NCBI GenBank assembly: GCA_902806595.1 | Contig: CADCXC010000046.1 | Coordinates: 186,001 to 250,000 of the forward strand | DNA from: Pyrenopolyporus hunteri | Taxonomy: Eukaryota > Ascomycota > Sordariomycetes > Xylariales > Hypoxylaceae | Direction: 5' to 3' | Length of the DNA: 64,000 nt | Shown: in pieces, positions 49,843 through 61,403 of the stretch | Position numbering within the stretch: position 1 is the stretch's first letter | Layout: each line of letters opens with the position of its first letter | The notes under the pieces: model-generated | What the model was told of the DNA's origin: nothing | The model's database searches: none | Seen by the model: only the letters and a program-made list of their open reading frames with translations | Position numbers and translations under genes: made by a program

Positions 49843-50304
49843 TTACTTATCCATTTTCATCCACGGTGGCAAGGCTTCGTATTGCTCCCACTCGGCAGGG
49901 ATCTTCATGACAGCCGAGCGCACGAAGATATGCATGGCCCCGTCCCATCGCAAGCCTTCGATGCAGCCACCCTTGATGCTGACGGTTGGGCGGGGCACAC
50001 CGTCGGGATCGACGATGCGGTGGATCAGCCGCGAGCCACACTCGGGACAGAAATAGCAGTCCGACGTGCGCCCGTTGTTCGTGGGCCGGTTGAAGTGCTT
50101 CAGGCGACCCTGAAGGTCGGGAGAGAGCGGGAACAATCCCTCCGCCGTGAAGATGGCGGAAGTGCCGAAGGCCGATCCGCTCTGCCTCTGGCACTCGGTG
50201 CAGTGGCAGTGGAACATCGTGATCGGCTTAGCCGTCGGTGTTTGGAAGATCACATGCCCGCATTGGCATCGCACCGTAAGCGTCTTCGCATCCGAAGTCG
50301 TCAT
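49843..50304 (-). CDS. GFA / CENP-V domain zinc protein
   Basis: A single-exon gene of 153 residues. The zinc ligands of the glutathione-dependent formaldehyde-activating (GFA, CENP-V) fold are all visible: C13-X-C15 (RCQCG), C33-X-C35-X2-C38 in FHCHCTECQRQSGSAF, and C83-X2-C86-X2-C89 in CYFCPECGSRL. The conserved VSIKGGCI strand and a short aromatic C-terminus complete the domain, and the length is normal for the family. Bacterial Gfa was proposed to speed S-hydroxymethylglutathione formation, but most fungal members have no proven reaction, so substrate and role are open. No signal peptide is present, so it is probably cytosolic. No introns. The start is the only ATG that keeps the first Cys pair. 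Confidence 0.9.
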   Translation of the reverse strand: MTTSDAKTLTVRCQCGHVIFQTPTAKPITMFHCHCTECQRQSGSAFGTSAIFTAEGLFPLSPDLQGRLKHFNRPTNNGRTSDCYFCPECGSRLIHRIVDPDGVPRPTVSIKGGCIEGLRWDGAMHIFVRSAVMKIPAEWEQYEALPPWMKMDK

Positions 50305-53157
50305 CTTGAATTACGTATGCTCTTTTGAAATGATCCAAAACTGCAAGTGACCCGATAGTCCGCAGAGCCGCCCAGAATAACTCGTACACTGCGTCACTAT
50401 AAATAATCTAGAGTAAACGAGCGAAAGTGAGGGGATAGGCAACTATCAGGACCTGCCGTTATAGAATAGTCATAGTCTAACCATCTCCAACTAGAGGATC
50501 CTCGGCAGTTCATAGCGGAGGTGGCGGTGATCTTAGGGACCTTCTTAAATGATCCGCTCAACGTACCGGACATCTAAGAGAAGCGGGTGGTTAAGGCTAT
50601 CAAAGCGTATGAAATTCTCGTCATATAACTACCAGATAAAATCAAGAAAATCGACCCCTAATAGATGGTTTCGCCGAAGGCAATGGGGAAACGGACGGTA
50701 AAGCAGTACGATATTAGTAAGTAACTTTTGAACGTAAGCAACATAATGATATAAACGGATAAATAAAGCACCCTAAATGTAATTAAGCGAGATTTCACAA
50801 CCCCTTTTCGAGGGATCACGATGTTTGAACGACAGAGGAAACTCAGCTGCCATATTCATGTCTGGTTATATTGCTAACAGCTTTTAGTATTGAGTCAGTA
50901 AAGTAAGAGTTCCTATACACCATCGCCAATTTCAAAAAAGCTACATCCCGCATTATGGCACTCCGACCATGAAGTAGATCGATCGAAACATGCGAAAATA
51001 TGTTCTGCGTCGAAACGACCACTTACGCATTTAATCGTGCTCCGAAGGCCTAGAATTGAGTTTCTAAATCTGAGGTATCCGGGGTCAAGCCAATCTCGGA
51101 GAGAATACGTTTATTACGTTTCCGGAGGTACGAAGTAAGGATGGTAAAATCCAAGGTGCGCGAAAAGGTAGGTAGGTAATCATTGAGAAACGGGGTGGAC
51201 GAAGAGAGGCTGAGTTAAAATAAAAATAAAAAGAATTGCAAAAAAAGCTCAGCTCAGGGTCGAACCCCAAACCTACGAAAAACCACTTTGAATAGCTCGT
51301 AGTGTCAAGTCACGGTTGGCGCATACCGGTCCACCATATGAGCTACCGGTGTGATTTTCTCTAGCCTCCTGTCACCCAGGGATACTTCCTTTTTACGGGG
51401 TCGGCTGAAAGATGCTCTGCTTTTATACCTTATAAGCCTTTCGCTTGTGTCCTATGCTGGTGTCCTAGGCAACATCCGAGTTTGCTCCTGGTACTTTCCC
51501 ACCTCTACACCCAGGCAACGCAGCAGATACCGGACCGCTACGTGGGAAACCGACAGGACCAAGACGCGTCCCTAACATTGTAATTCTGTAGGCTCTTCGC
51601 ACTATCCTTGAAGGTAGGCAGGTACCCTACCCAGGTACTCAACCAGCCCAACACCAAGCGTTTAACTCACCCAGCAGACACGATGATTAACCCCTACAAT
51701 TTCGTATAATTATAATTCAATTTCAGACGTCCTATTGCATTAAAGTCAAACTAACTAGGATAGATTCATGTCAGAGCTATCAGCCTCGAAGACACGGCGA
51801 CGGAACCGGGTGTCATCTCCTCGAGGTGCCCTCCTTCACCTTCCGGTACTTGGTACCTCGGCCCTAAAGCATTACACCAAAATGACACTCTATGCATTTA
51901 CGACAATAAGGCGTCCAAACCCCAGCCCGGCTTTCAACTGCTTCATTACCACCAAGTGGATATCCTAATATTAATGAGTACCTAATTCGAGAGTATTTAC
52001 GCCACAGCCGCCGTGAATCGTCACATAACCGAGAACTAATCTATAGGGTTGGAGTTGGAATAGGAACTTGGAATATAAATCCTTAGTAACAGTGGTACGT
52101 CTAGGGCCAAAAGTGCTAGAATATAGTGTAAAGTTTATGCCAAATGATAATCAAGGGAGCTTAAACTTCTACGGGATCTTAGGTATTACCCGCGTTGTTA
52201 GCGCTTAATATAGCTCTCAAACTGAGTTTACGGTAATCTGGGGTTTATCTTGGTGATTGATAGCCAACGTTATGAAAGCGTTCATTACCTAACAGCCAAC
52301 CACGAAATATATAAGCTATATGTAAGAGCCAGGATAACATCGACCTCAGTTTATCAGCAATTCCACGGGATAATCATTCGTACTCTCTATCTCCCCTTTG
52401 AGAGCAATTGGCAGAATGCAGGTCCAATTCCTAGGATAAATTGAGTCGAAGCACTAAAACAAATCCTAAACAGTCCTACAATATATACTTTTAAATACTC
52501 CAGGATAGCTTCGTGTGACGAGAGATAATATCTTAGAAATAGAGCATCTACCACCCACGCCCGCCGTAGTACTAACCCATAACGATTCTTTCACCGTACT
52601 CTTTCACCCGTACCTAACAAATGTGAGGTAGACCGGTAGTCACTATGCAGAAAATGTATTGTCAGAGGCTATTAGCATCCAACTAACTCTTAAACGATCC
52701 ATTCACCCGTCCCAGGTTCGGGGTAACTGAAGTCCGCTTGACGTTCTTAAACTAGCTTAATGAGATACCCTCGCGGCTAAAAGCCATAGACAACGTCCAA
52801 TGCAACGTGAGGGCCATATCCCCACAAACTCTGAAATTTAACCCCTCAATGCCGAGCCGGGGTATTAGAAGCTTGATCTATAGTATACAGACATGTTTAC
52901 GTTCTAGCAGACGATGGTTCCTGGAAATATTGTCAGGGGTACCCCACAACGTGGTCTCGAAGTCGACCTAGAAGCCGGACTGTCACATCGCTACTATGTC
53001 TATTGCAACCTAGGGTATTACCAGGTTCCGGACGATCTAGCCATCGCCGCATTAGCGAGGAGTATATAACGTGATTTCGTTCCTCGCGAAAATTGTTGCG
53101 GCTATGTTATCTTGGGTCTTTTACGCCTGTTGAGATCGCTACAACACCTCATTCAAG
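50305..53157. other. 2.8-kb non-coding stretch with a decayed gene remnant
   Basis: Apart from the coding relic at 50476-50724 and a tRNA-like fragment near 51240-51350, nothing can be supported. Composition is moderately AT-rich with many TTA/TAA codons in all frames, as expected of decayed sequence. Confidence 0.4.
50476..50724 (+). pseudogene. Decayed coding relic with four internal stops
   Basis: One plus-strand frame reads as a plausible soluble protein (DPRQFIAEVAVILGTFLNDP, EKRVVKAIKAYEILVI, LPDKIKKIDP, MVSPKAMGKRTVKQYDISK). It is interrupted by TAA, TAA and a TAA TAG pair. Each stop could come from a Gln codon (CAA or CAG), or in one case Arg, by a C-to-T change. I do not recognise the family. 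It may be a RIP-hit or simply old gene fragment. Confidence 0.35.
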
Positions 53158-54099
53158 ATGCTGTTCGAATCCGTGATCACGACCTTCACCTTTGCCCTGT
53201 GCGTTTCGGCAAGAGCTGTGCCAAACCCCATTGAGGTTTTCAAGCGTGCACACACAGCCGGTACTGTCATCAATAAGTGCTCCAAGCCCGGCGTCCTCTC
53301 GCTAGCTTACGACGACGGCCCGTATCAATACACTTCCTCTCTCGTAGATACTCTAGACAAGGCTGGTGTGAAAGGAACCTTCTTCTTCACCGGAACCCTA
53401 TATGGTATGAGAATCATATTCTTGATATGGTACTCTCGTTCAGGGGCTGACTGAACTAGGTTGCATCTACAACCAGAGGGCTGCGGTCAAAAAGGCATAT
53501 GATTCCGGACACCAAGTTGCATCCCACACATGGTATGACCACCTAGTATATTCTACTAAATAAACACAGGCCTGAAACATTATCTAACATTCATCCAAAG
53601 GACACACCCACATATGGGAAGCATGGGAGCCGCTCAAATAAGGAGCGAAATGGAGAAAGTTGAGCAAGCCTTCGTCAACATCTTCGGCAGGAAGCCACAG
53701 TACATGCGTCCGCCATACCTCGAGACCGGCGGCCAGTTCCTGAGCGTCATGAAGCAGATGAACTATACCGTCATCACCGACGACGTGGATGCCGGTGACT
53801 GGAACAACCAATCCCCCCAGCAGAGCCAGCAGAGGTTCCAGCAGGCTGGCGCAGGCGGCAACGGGCACATCCCCTTAATGCACGAGACGTACCAGGGAAC
53901 CGTTACAACTTTGACAAACTGGCTGATTGAGTGGGCTAAGACTAACAATTTGAAGATTGTTACTGTTGGTACGTATCCATCCCCTTGGGAGTTTTGTAGG
54001 ATATAAATGACTAATGACAACTCAGCCGAATGCCTTGATGATGCCAACGGCGCTTACAAGGAGGGTACTTTTGAGGGTAATGGGCAGTCGTCCTGCTAG
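53158..54099 (+). CDS. Secreted chitin deacetylase (CE4 polysaccharide deacetylase)
   Basis: Four exons, 53158-53404, 53460-53532, 53601-53968 and 54026-54099, all in phase, giving 253 residues. Introns start GTATGA, GTATGA and GTACGT. A 20-residue hydrophobic leader ending in ARA suggests secretion. The CE4 motifs are complete: motif 1 LAYDDGPY with the metal/base Asp pair at 52-53; motif 2 SHTWTHPH with zinc-binding His105 and His109; motif 3 RPPY at 143-146; motif 4 DDVDAGDW around 167-174; motif 5 LMHE with His201. The enzyme removes acetyl groups from N-acetylglucosamine in chitin to give chitosan, in the cell wall or outside the cell. No chitin-binding (CBM18) module is attached, so it is the short, single-domain form. 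A Cys near the C-terminus could pair with Cys84 or Cys41. Confidence 0.94.
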
Positions 54100-55117
54100 A
54101 AGACTACTTCACGGCTGAAATGATTGGTGCGGTAACTCAAAATTTCATTCAAGGGGCTGGACCGGTTCAGAAAACTCTCATAGGTTCGCATTGCGATCGT
54201 TTCTAGCTGGTGCATCTAAGCTTGCTCTTCAAAAATAAGTTATCAGCCCCGGCGCCAACTCTCTCGCAAGTGAATCGATAGAAATAATATTGTGGTTACC
54301 TACATTGGTTCCGTTCTGCTCACCCATGCTACCCATCACCCGCTCAGATACTTTAAAATCTTCGTCGCCGCAAACAGAGAGGAGTATATCCATATGTTAT
54401 TTAGCCCCGATATAGATCCTAGGTATCTACATCGGAGAACCCCCTTTAAACTTGTTATATACGGTACGTAAGTTTATAGACTTTGGCCACGATCGGTTAT
54501 CAACTTAGAACCTAGGCGGTGCTCGTCAGGTGCGCAAGCCGTAGCGCCGAGCCAAGCCGACCCGAGTGTATTTATCTGTGCTAGCATGAGTTCAGACGGC
54601 TGACTTGATTCTATTCCTCGTTCAGGTCAGAAAAGAAATATGGTGTAGTTTTCTACGATACTGAATAAGACGACCCTGTATGTGGATTTGAGGGGGACTT
54701 CAATGAATAAATAGGGGACGAATAGGGGACGAATAGGGGAGACAGTTTAGATAAGACCTATGATATAATCCCCAGATAAGATACGGATGTGGCACTCTCA
54801 AGAGGTACCTAGGTATCTGGGTACCTAGGTAAGTACAAGGTACGACGCACGCATCGATGCCGTAAGCGGGAAGGCGCACGGACGATCAGTGGGCCCGCTT
54901 AAATCTTCCCCTCTCAGGTTTTTCCTTTTTCCTTTTGTACCCTCGAATTTTTTATGTTCTTTTTTCGGCGCTCGCACGCATAAAATCCACTTACATACGC
55001 GTCGGCCAACTAACTTGCGCGGCTTGCGTCTCACGAAGATTCCCCGGACATCCGCCGACAACTCGCCGCCCGTTAGTCCTTGTCTCGACTCTCGGTCAGG
55101 AAAGCTGACAATCCTAG
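54100..55117. other. Intergenic, promoter of the Zn2Cys6 regulator at its right
   Basis: No gene seen. It contains an 11-mer tandem repeat at 54710-54741, a TACCTAGGTA palindrome cluster at 54803-54843, and a T/C-rich leader from about 54900. Confidence 0.4.
54710..54741. repeat. 11-nt tandem repeat AATAGGGGACG x3
   Basis: Two perfect copies and a third copy that is perfect except at its end. Confidence 0.85.
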
Positions 55118-55207
55118 ATGGCCTCATACCCTGAGCCGTCCGAGGGCGTTGTTGAACCCGCTGCAGCCCCTCAACAAACCCCGTCACCTCATCATCACCA
55201 CCACCAT

Positions 55208-55246
<39 letters not shown>

Positions 55247-57518
55247 CCACCACCCTCTCAAGAATACGATGGCATTCCCTCCTCCTTACCCGCTACCGCC
55301 GTCGCGCATCATGGACTCCAGGTCCTGCAAGCCGCATCTGCAGCTCCTTCGGCCCCCGATCCCACCGATCTAGCACAGCAGTATGCTCAGTCGGCTACCC
55401 TCCAGATGGGCGATCCCCAATTCTCCGCTTCCATCGCCGCCTCGACGCCTGCGCCGCCCATGTCCGCGATGTCTGCGATGCCTCAGACCCCCGTATCCCA
55501 GAAGGTGACGCGACTGCGACGTGCCTGCGATATGTGCAGCCAGCGGAAAGTCAAGGTATGCAGTTGATCCCCCTTCGCCTACTTTGCCTACCCATCCCGA
55601 TTTACCTAGTCGCCCTGCATCTTCTCTATATATCCTTTGGTTCTATATATCCCCTTAATAATCTAACCCTGCTTGGAACCAGTGCGACGAAAGCGGCCCC
55701 CCGTGTAAGCCGTGCTCCGACCTTCAAGTCGAGTGCACTTTCAACAGAGAAATGAAGCGGCGCGGACCTCCCAATAAGCATGCCGAGGCCGCGAGAGCCG
55801 CGAAACGATCTCGTACCGACGATATATCGCCGGCACCTCACCACGCCGCCCAAACCCTGGTTTCTATCGCCGCGCACAATCCCCCGGTCGCTTTAGACGC
55901 CGAGTCGATTGCGCCTTGGCCTATCTTGGAGCTGCTCATCGACGATTTCTTCACGTATATACACCCTCTAATGCCCTTCCCGCACCAACCGTCTTTCCGA
56001 GCCGCCTTCGCCAATCGCATGGATAGATCCAGCGGCGAATTCCTAGCGCTGGTTGCCAGCATGGTGGGCGCACTTGTTTCATCGTTTCCCCGGAGTGCCA
56101 GATCGCACCTCAAGGCACAGCATAGCACTAGCCTCTATCCCTCGGCCATCGCCATGATCGACCACTGTCGGACTGTTGCGTTAGAAGCTCGAGGGGCCCG
56201 GTTTATGATGAATGGGGAGATGACTGCCAACGACGCTGCGACAAGCTACTTCTTAGGTATAGCTGCTAGTCACACGTTACAATGGAGACTATGCAAGCGC
56301 TTCCTGACCGAGACCATGACCTTTTGCAGAGAGATTGCCACCCGTCGGCAGAGGTCCGTCATGGAGGCTCATATACCCGGTCTTGCGCCGACCCCCGATT
56401 CCTCGGCCAATAAGCCCGTTGACCACATCACGGATCAGATTGGCAGACGCATATTCTGGCTAATGGTTGCTAGTATTAGGTATGATGCTAACGGCGTACC
56501 ACGATATGTTATAGCTTATCCAGGCTAATTCTGACATAGGTCCATGACCCAGTTAGGGGTATCCATCAACGAGATACCTTTGCCTCCGCCCACCTCCCAG
56601 GAGCCCTACCCAGAGCAGCCCATAGAGGTTGATGATGAATACATCTACGCAGAGCAGATCCTCCCCCAACCGGAGGGCACTACTTCTTTAATCACAGGGT
56701 TCAACAGGAATATCCGCATTTACATGACCATGAACGAACTTGTCGGCGTCGACATGTGTTACGGGATTAATTTCTTTGATTGGACAGCACAAAAGAATAT
56801 CCTCAGTAACGGGCTTGCCAGCGCGAAACAGGCCGCCGAAGACCTTCCCCCCGAGCTCCAGGTTAACACGGATAACCTCCAGCATCTCCAAAATCACACC
56901 ATGGGTTTTGACGACTCGGACCTGGAGTACTACCCGCCCGGGCTTCCTACCACGCAACCTGCCAATGATCTGCGGCGGGTGTTTGCCGAGCAGCCTATGC
57001 GCCGCCGCCACCTCCAATTCGAAATTCAGAAGGCTAATATTCAGATGTCGCAGCTCGCTACGCGTTCGTACTTCGTCGAGCGGTATCTCAACCTTCGCGA
57101 TGCGCGCCGTTCCGATCCCAATTTTGCCGACAGGGCCAAGGCAGAAGAAAAGGACGAGCGAGATAGCATGATGGAGAATGAGCGGGAACTCATTGTCCAG
57201 AACCTTGTTGTGGTGCTGGCATCCATCAGCCAACGCAACATGGAGCCAAACGGATGCCCGCTCATCAATAAAATTCGACAAGTAGCTAGCACCTTAGTCG
57301 ATAGCCGGGAGCGGAAGGGAGTAGCCGTAGCCAAGGCGGAGGAGTACCTCGACGGCTTCCTAGATATTCTCATGAAGTTAGAGAAGATCGGGGCGGCACC
57401 TCGAGCCGAGACCATCACACCTCAGGACGAGGAAGAGGAACTGCGGAACTGGACCAGTCTTCGGGAGCACCAACTTCAGTTTATGTCGAGCGGTGGGTTT
57501 CTCGGGGACGGGTACTAA
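55118..57518 (+). CDS. Zn2Cys6 fungal transcription factor
   Basis: Three exons, 55118-55555, 55683-56479 and 56540-57518, in phase, giving 737 residues. The binuclear zinc cluster is exact: C137-X2-C140-X6-C147-X6-C154-X2-C157-X6-C164. Intron 1 falls directly before the third Cys. A basic linker follows (NREMKRRGPPNKHAEAARAA). The N-terminus carries His6 and about 13 Gln encoded by CAC and CAG triplets (near 55185-55255). The middle region (ELLIDDFFTYIHPLMPFPHQPSF, then a helical array) matches the fungal_trans regulatory domain of Gal4-class activators. The C-terminal third holds a charged coiled-coil-like stretch. It should bind DNA in the nucleus, probably as a dimer at CGG half-sites. 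The target pathway cannot be told from sequence, and no biosynthetic cluster is adjacent. Confidence 0.93.
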
Positions 57519-58647
57519 TGGTAGGTGCTATACCCAACTACCCGCCATTCCACGATAGCGATTTTTTGTGTTGCTGGATCAATAGGCCAAGGCTCTTACG
57601 AAGGCGGCCAGACGCCCCCTTAAGGTAAGGGGCAACCATTGTGACCTATAGTATTAGCGATCATAGTTTCCCACTGTGGTGGCTGTGTGCATTACTTTCT
57701 AATAGCAGCAAGGCCATTGTTATGGCTCTATTCGCATGGCCGCATGTTCGTAATGATTTATTAACTAATAGATTCAGCCGCCGACACGCCACTTCTAACA
57801 TTCTTTCCACGGCGGCCTTGAGTATTGGTATCATTGTAGTCGTTGTGTAAATAAAATACCTAACCTAAGGAACTTGTAAGTAGGACTAGACGAAGTATAT
57901 AGTGACGATTAACAGAACTAGCTATTAAAATAAGGTACCGAAGCTAGCCAATCATAGTCTCAAGCGGGCTCAACTCTAACCAAACTAGAAGCCAACTGGG
58001 TGATCGGGGGCCCATTAGCTGCCGGGTCTACTACCTAGTGTAGACTGCTTGCCTAAGGTACCTCTGTAGGTAGGTTCAAAAAGCCAAGGGACCTAAGTCT
58101 TTTGAATGAAGTATGAACCGGGACCGAGTCACCGGGATAGAGCACCTTGATGACCATCAGCAAACCGCCAGTAACTAGACAATGGTGCGAATTTTGGTTG
58201 CTGGGAATAACTTCATCCTCGAGTATAATAAACCTAATTCCTCTCGCCGTAATAACACACTTCAAACTACGCAAATCAAGAGGAAAAAAACTAGTTGCAT
58301 ATTCTCGTCGTCATAGACAGCTAGTAGCTAAAATGTAGCGGCGAAACGGCAAACAAAAGCCCAGCTAATTCTAACCTATACGTCACCATACGGTGCATCG
58401 CTTTCCCCGGGGTAATCGATTAAGATTTGTAATTACTTGTCTATGTCATCACGTCATAAGGGATTAAATTATAGGGTTTTCCAGCTTATATCTTATGTAT
58501 AAAACGCTTGTCTCTTCGTATAAATATTAAGCAATAGTTTTTTCTTCGATAAAGGGGTTGCGACCAGGTTACAATCATAGTAGTCGATAATCTATAACTC
58601 AATATAACTAGAAAGGGGGATTTTCGATAAAAAGCAACACCGCCAAG
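57519..58647. other. Intergenic, no gene seen
   Basis: It contains a TACCTAGGTA-like cluster near 58030-58075. The right end is the promoter of the alcohol dehydrogenase gene, and a run of TATAA-like sequence lies near 58490-58600. Confidence 0.4.
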
Positions 58648-59900
58648 ATGCCTTATCCCGACGAGTTCGAAGGGTTCATGATCAATGAACTAGGCAAGTA
58701 TAAGGATTTCAAGAAGCAGACCGTACGTCGACGTTCTTCCCCCCATCTACCTTCTATCCTCGTGCATTCTTAAGACCCAATACTTACCCTCAACCGTTCA
58801 GTTCAAGCCCAAGAAATTCGGCGACAACGACATCGACATCAAGATCGAGTGCTGCGGCGTCTGCGGCTCCGACGTGCACACGGTGACGGGCGGCTGGGGC
58901 GACGCCCCGACGCCGCTGTGCGTGGGCCACGAGATCGTCGGCAAGGCCGTGAAAGTCGGCCCCAAGGTCAAGGACGTCAAGGTCGGCGACCGCGTCGGCG
59001 TCGGCGCGCAGATCTGGTCGTGTCTGAAGTGCGCGCAGTGCAAGAGCGATAACGAGAACTACTGCCCGAGCCAGGTCGGTACGTATTTTGAGGTCTTCCT
59101 GACACGGATCGAATAGGGGGAGGGGAAGACGCAGGCAGATACTAACGGAGCGGGTAGATACCTACGGCTCGCCGTACCCGAAAGAAGTCGACCCCGACGA
59201 GACCGTCACCCAGGGCGGGTACGCGTCGCACATCCGCGCGCACGAGTACTTCGTGTTCCCGATCCCCGACGAGATCCCGTCGCACCTGGCGGCGCCGCTG
59301 CTCTGCGCCGGGCTGACCGTGTACTCGCCGCTGGTGCGGGCGGGCGCGGGGCCGGGCAAGCAGGTCGCGGTCGTCGGGCTCGGCGGGCTGGGGCACCTGG
59401 CGGTGGCGTTCGCGCGGGCGCTGGGCGCGGAGGTGACGGCGATCTCGCACTCGCCGGGGAAGCGCGCGGACGCGCTGCGGCTAGGCGCGGCGCGCTTCGT
59501 GGACAGCAGCGAGAAGGGGTGGGCCGGGCCGCTGGCGTTCGCGTTCGACTTCGTGCTGAACACGGCGGACGCCACCGACACCTTCGACCTCGCCGACTAC
59601 CTGTCCGTCCTCAAGGTCGGCTGCCGCTTCCACCAGGTCGGCCTGCCGGACGAGCCGCTGCCGCGCATCAGCCCCAAGGCCTTCATGCCGAACGGCTCGG
59701 CCATCGGCGCGAGCCACATCGGCTCCCGCCCCGAGTGCCTCGCCATGCTGCGGCTGGCGGCGGAGAAGAAGCTGTTCCCCATGGTCGAGACGATCCCGAT
59801 CTCCGAGAAGGGGTGCGCGGAGGCGGTCGAGAGGGTGAAGAAGGGGGATGTGAGGTACCGGTTCACGCTGGTGGATTATGATAAGGCGTTTGGTAGTTAA
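58648..59900 (+). CDS. NADP-type zinc alcohol dehydrogenase (ADH6/cinnamyl-alcohol dehydrogenase class)
   Basis: Three exons, 58648-58722, 58802-59078 and 59158-59900, in phase, giving 364 residues. Catalytic zinc ligands are Cys46 in CGVCGSDVH, His68-Glu69 in GHE and Cys167. Structural zinc ligands are Cys99, Cys102, Cys105 and Cys113. The Rossmann fold has GLGGLGH at 191-197, and the following SHSPGKR segment fits binding of the NADP phosphate, as in yeast ADH6/ADH7. The enzyme likely interconverts aliphatic or aromatic aldehydes and alcohols in the cytosol (medium-chain dehydrogenase superfamily). Exons 2 and 3 are strikingly GC-rich with almost all third positions G or C, unlike exon 1 and nearly all neighbours. 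The domain is complete and the length normal. Confidence 0.95.
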
Positions 59901-61403
59901 GAGGTTAGGATGGTTTAGGGGGTGATGATGAGTAACTAATGTATGAGAACCTACCTACCTACATAGTTAGGTACCTACCTCTTCACATTTGTGGATCGAG
60001 AAGATCTCGTAAATATATAAACATATTTTTAGCTAGCTTGTAACTCTTTAAGTATCTGTAAGGTCTTGTTGGTATACGGTTCGTTTTATATATTCCACTC
60101 TCTTATCTTCTCCCTGTCGAAAATCAAAATTATTTGGCTGTTGATGCTTTTCGTCTAATAGGGGTTGATATACCGATATGCTGAGACGGAATCAGATCGT
60201 ATCTTGACCTAAAATTTCTACTGACGTCCCATAACATGATTCTCACCGGAAGTAGCTGTGAACTTTGTAAAATCTGGATAATTTTCTTATTTCTCCCATT
60301 GGCGAGGAGATGGGGAATGGGAACGTAATAGTTATTTAAGCGGTATATGGGGGATGATGTTTAAATGCATACTACATGCGTTGTTGAAGCTGTGACGACG
60401 CCCGGGTTCGCTGGCAGCTGAGAGGTGCATCGTTTAGGCATCCATGTATCCCAAGTACCTGTGGCTGTGCGGTGCTGTTTCAGAAGCAATTGTGGCAAGG
60501 ATAAGCACTAAAATCGAACTAGGCCTGCAGAAGCCTCTGCAAAGCCAAAAGAGAACCGAAAAGATAAAATAAAAAAGGACGGTGCACCAAATTTCGGACC
60601 ACTCACTTACTATAAAATAAAAGTAACACTGAAGATAATTGGCCCTCAGTGAAATGCTGCTCGGTGCTTGTTGGTGCGTCAGACTTCGGCAGCAACCATT
60701 GTTCCTAGGTAGTTAGAAGCTCATACGACTATCGTCATTTATTTGATCTCTCTTTTGCCGTGTTTCGTTCAACTTTTCCCTCATCCTTTATCTTTTTTTA
60801 TCTCTTCTATCTGTGTCTTGGGTCACATTTCGTCGCAAGGACCAACTTTTTTTTTTTTCCCTTTCCACCAACGAGGAAACGTCGGGTCGGTCAAAAAAGA
60901 ATAAAAAAATAAAAGATTGGAATCGGGGAACGAGTCGCAAGCTGGCCCTTTAGATCCTTACCCATCCTTACCCGGACCCTAGTTACCGCTCCGTTCGATC
61001 AATTTACCACAGTACCTAGGGATAATTTCTGGCCCCAGCACAACAAGACCCCGTGGCTTGGGGGCACCTCTCCATTGATTAACGCCAGGTCCACCTTCAA
61101 GTCAGCCTCCTACTGCTACCGGAAACGCCAGGGATCGTGAGGAAAGGAGACCAGAGAAAAAAAATAATTCCGCGAAAAGGATCTCGTTAGTAATAAACAT
61201 CGGTGCTCGCCAATTGCACCATTCAGCCTCGACAATTAACCCCCCAAGGTCGAGGACAATACCTTTGGTACTCTTCGGTGACGACAGTCGAAGTCGGTAC
61301 GCTTTGGGAACGTTCGCCTCACGCGACAAATTCAGCTACTCCTACCAATCACCATCACCCCCTACCCACATCGTCGAAGGAGAAAACAAAGTCACATAAT
61401 AAT
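59901..61403. other. Intergenic, promoter of the Vps74 gene at its right
   Basis: No gene seen. T-rich tracts (60840-60865) and AT-rich stretches are followed by the leader of the next gene. Confidence 0.4.
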
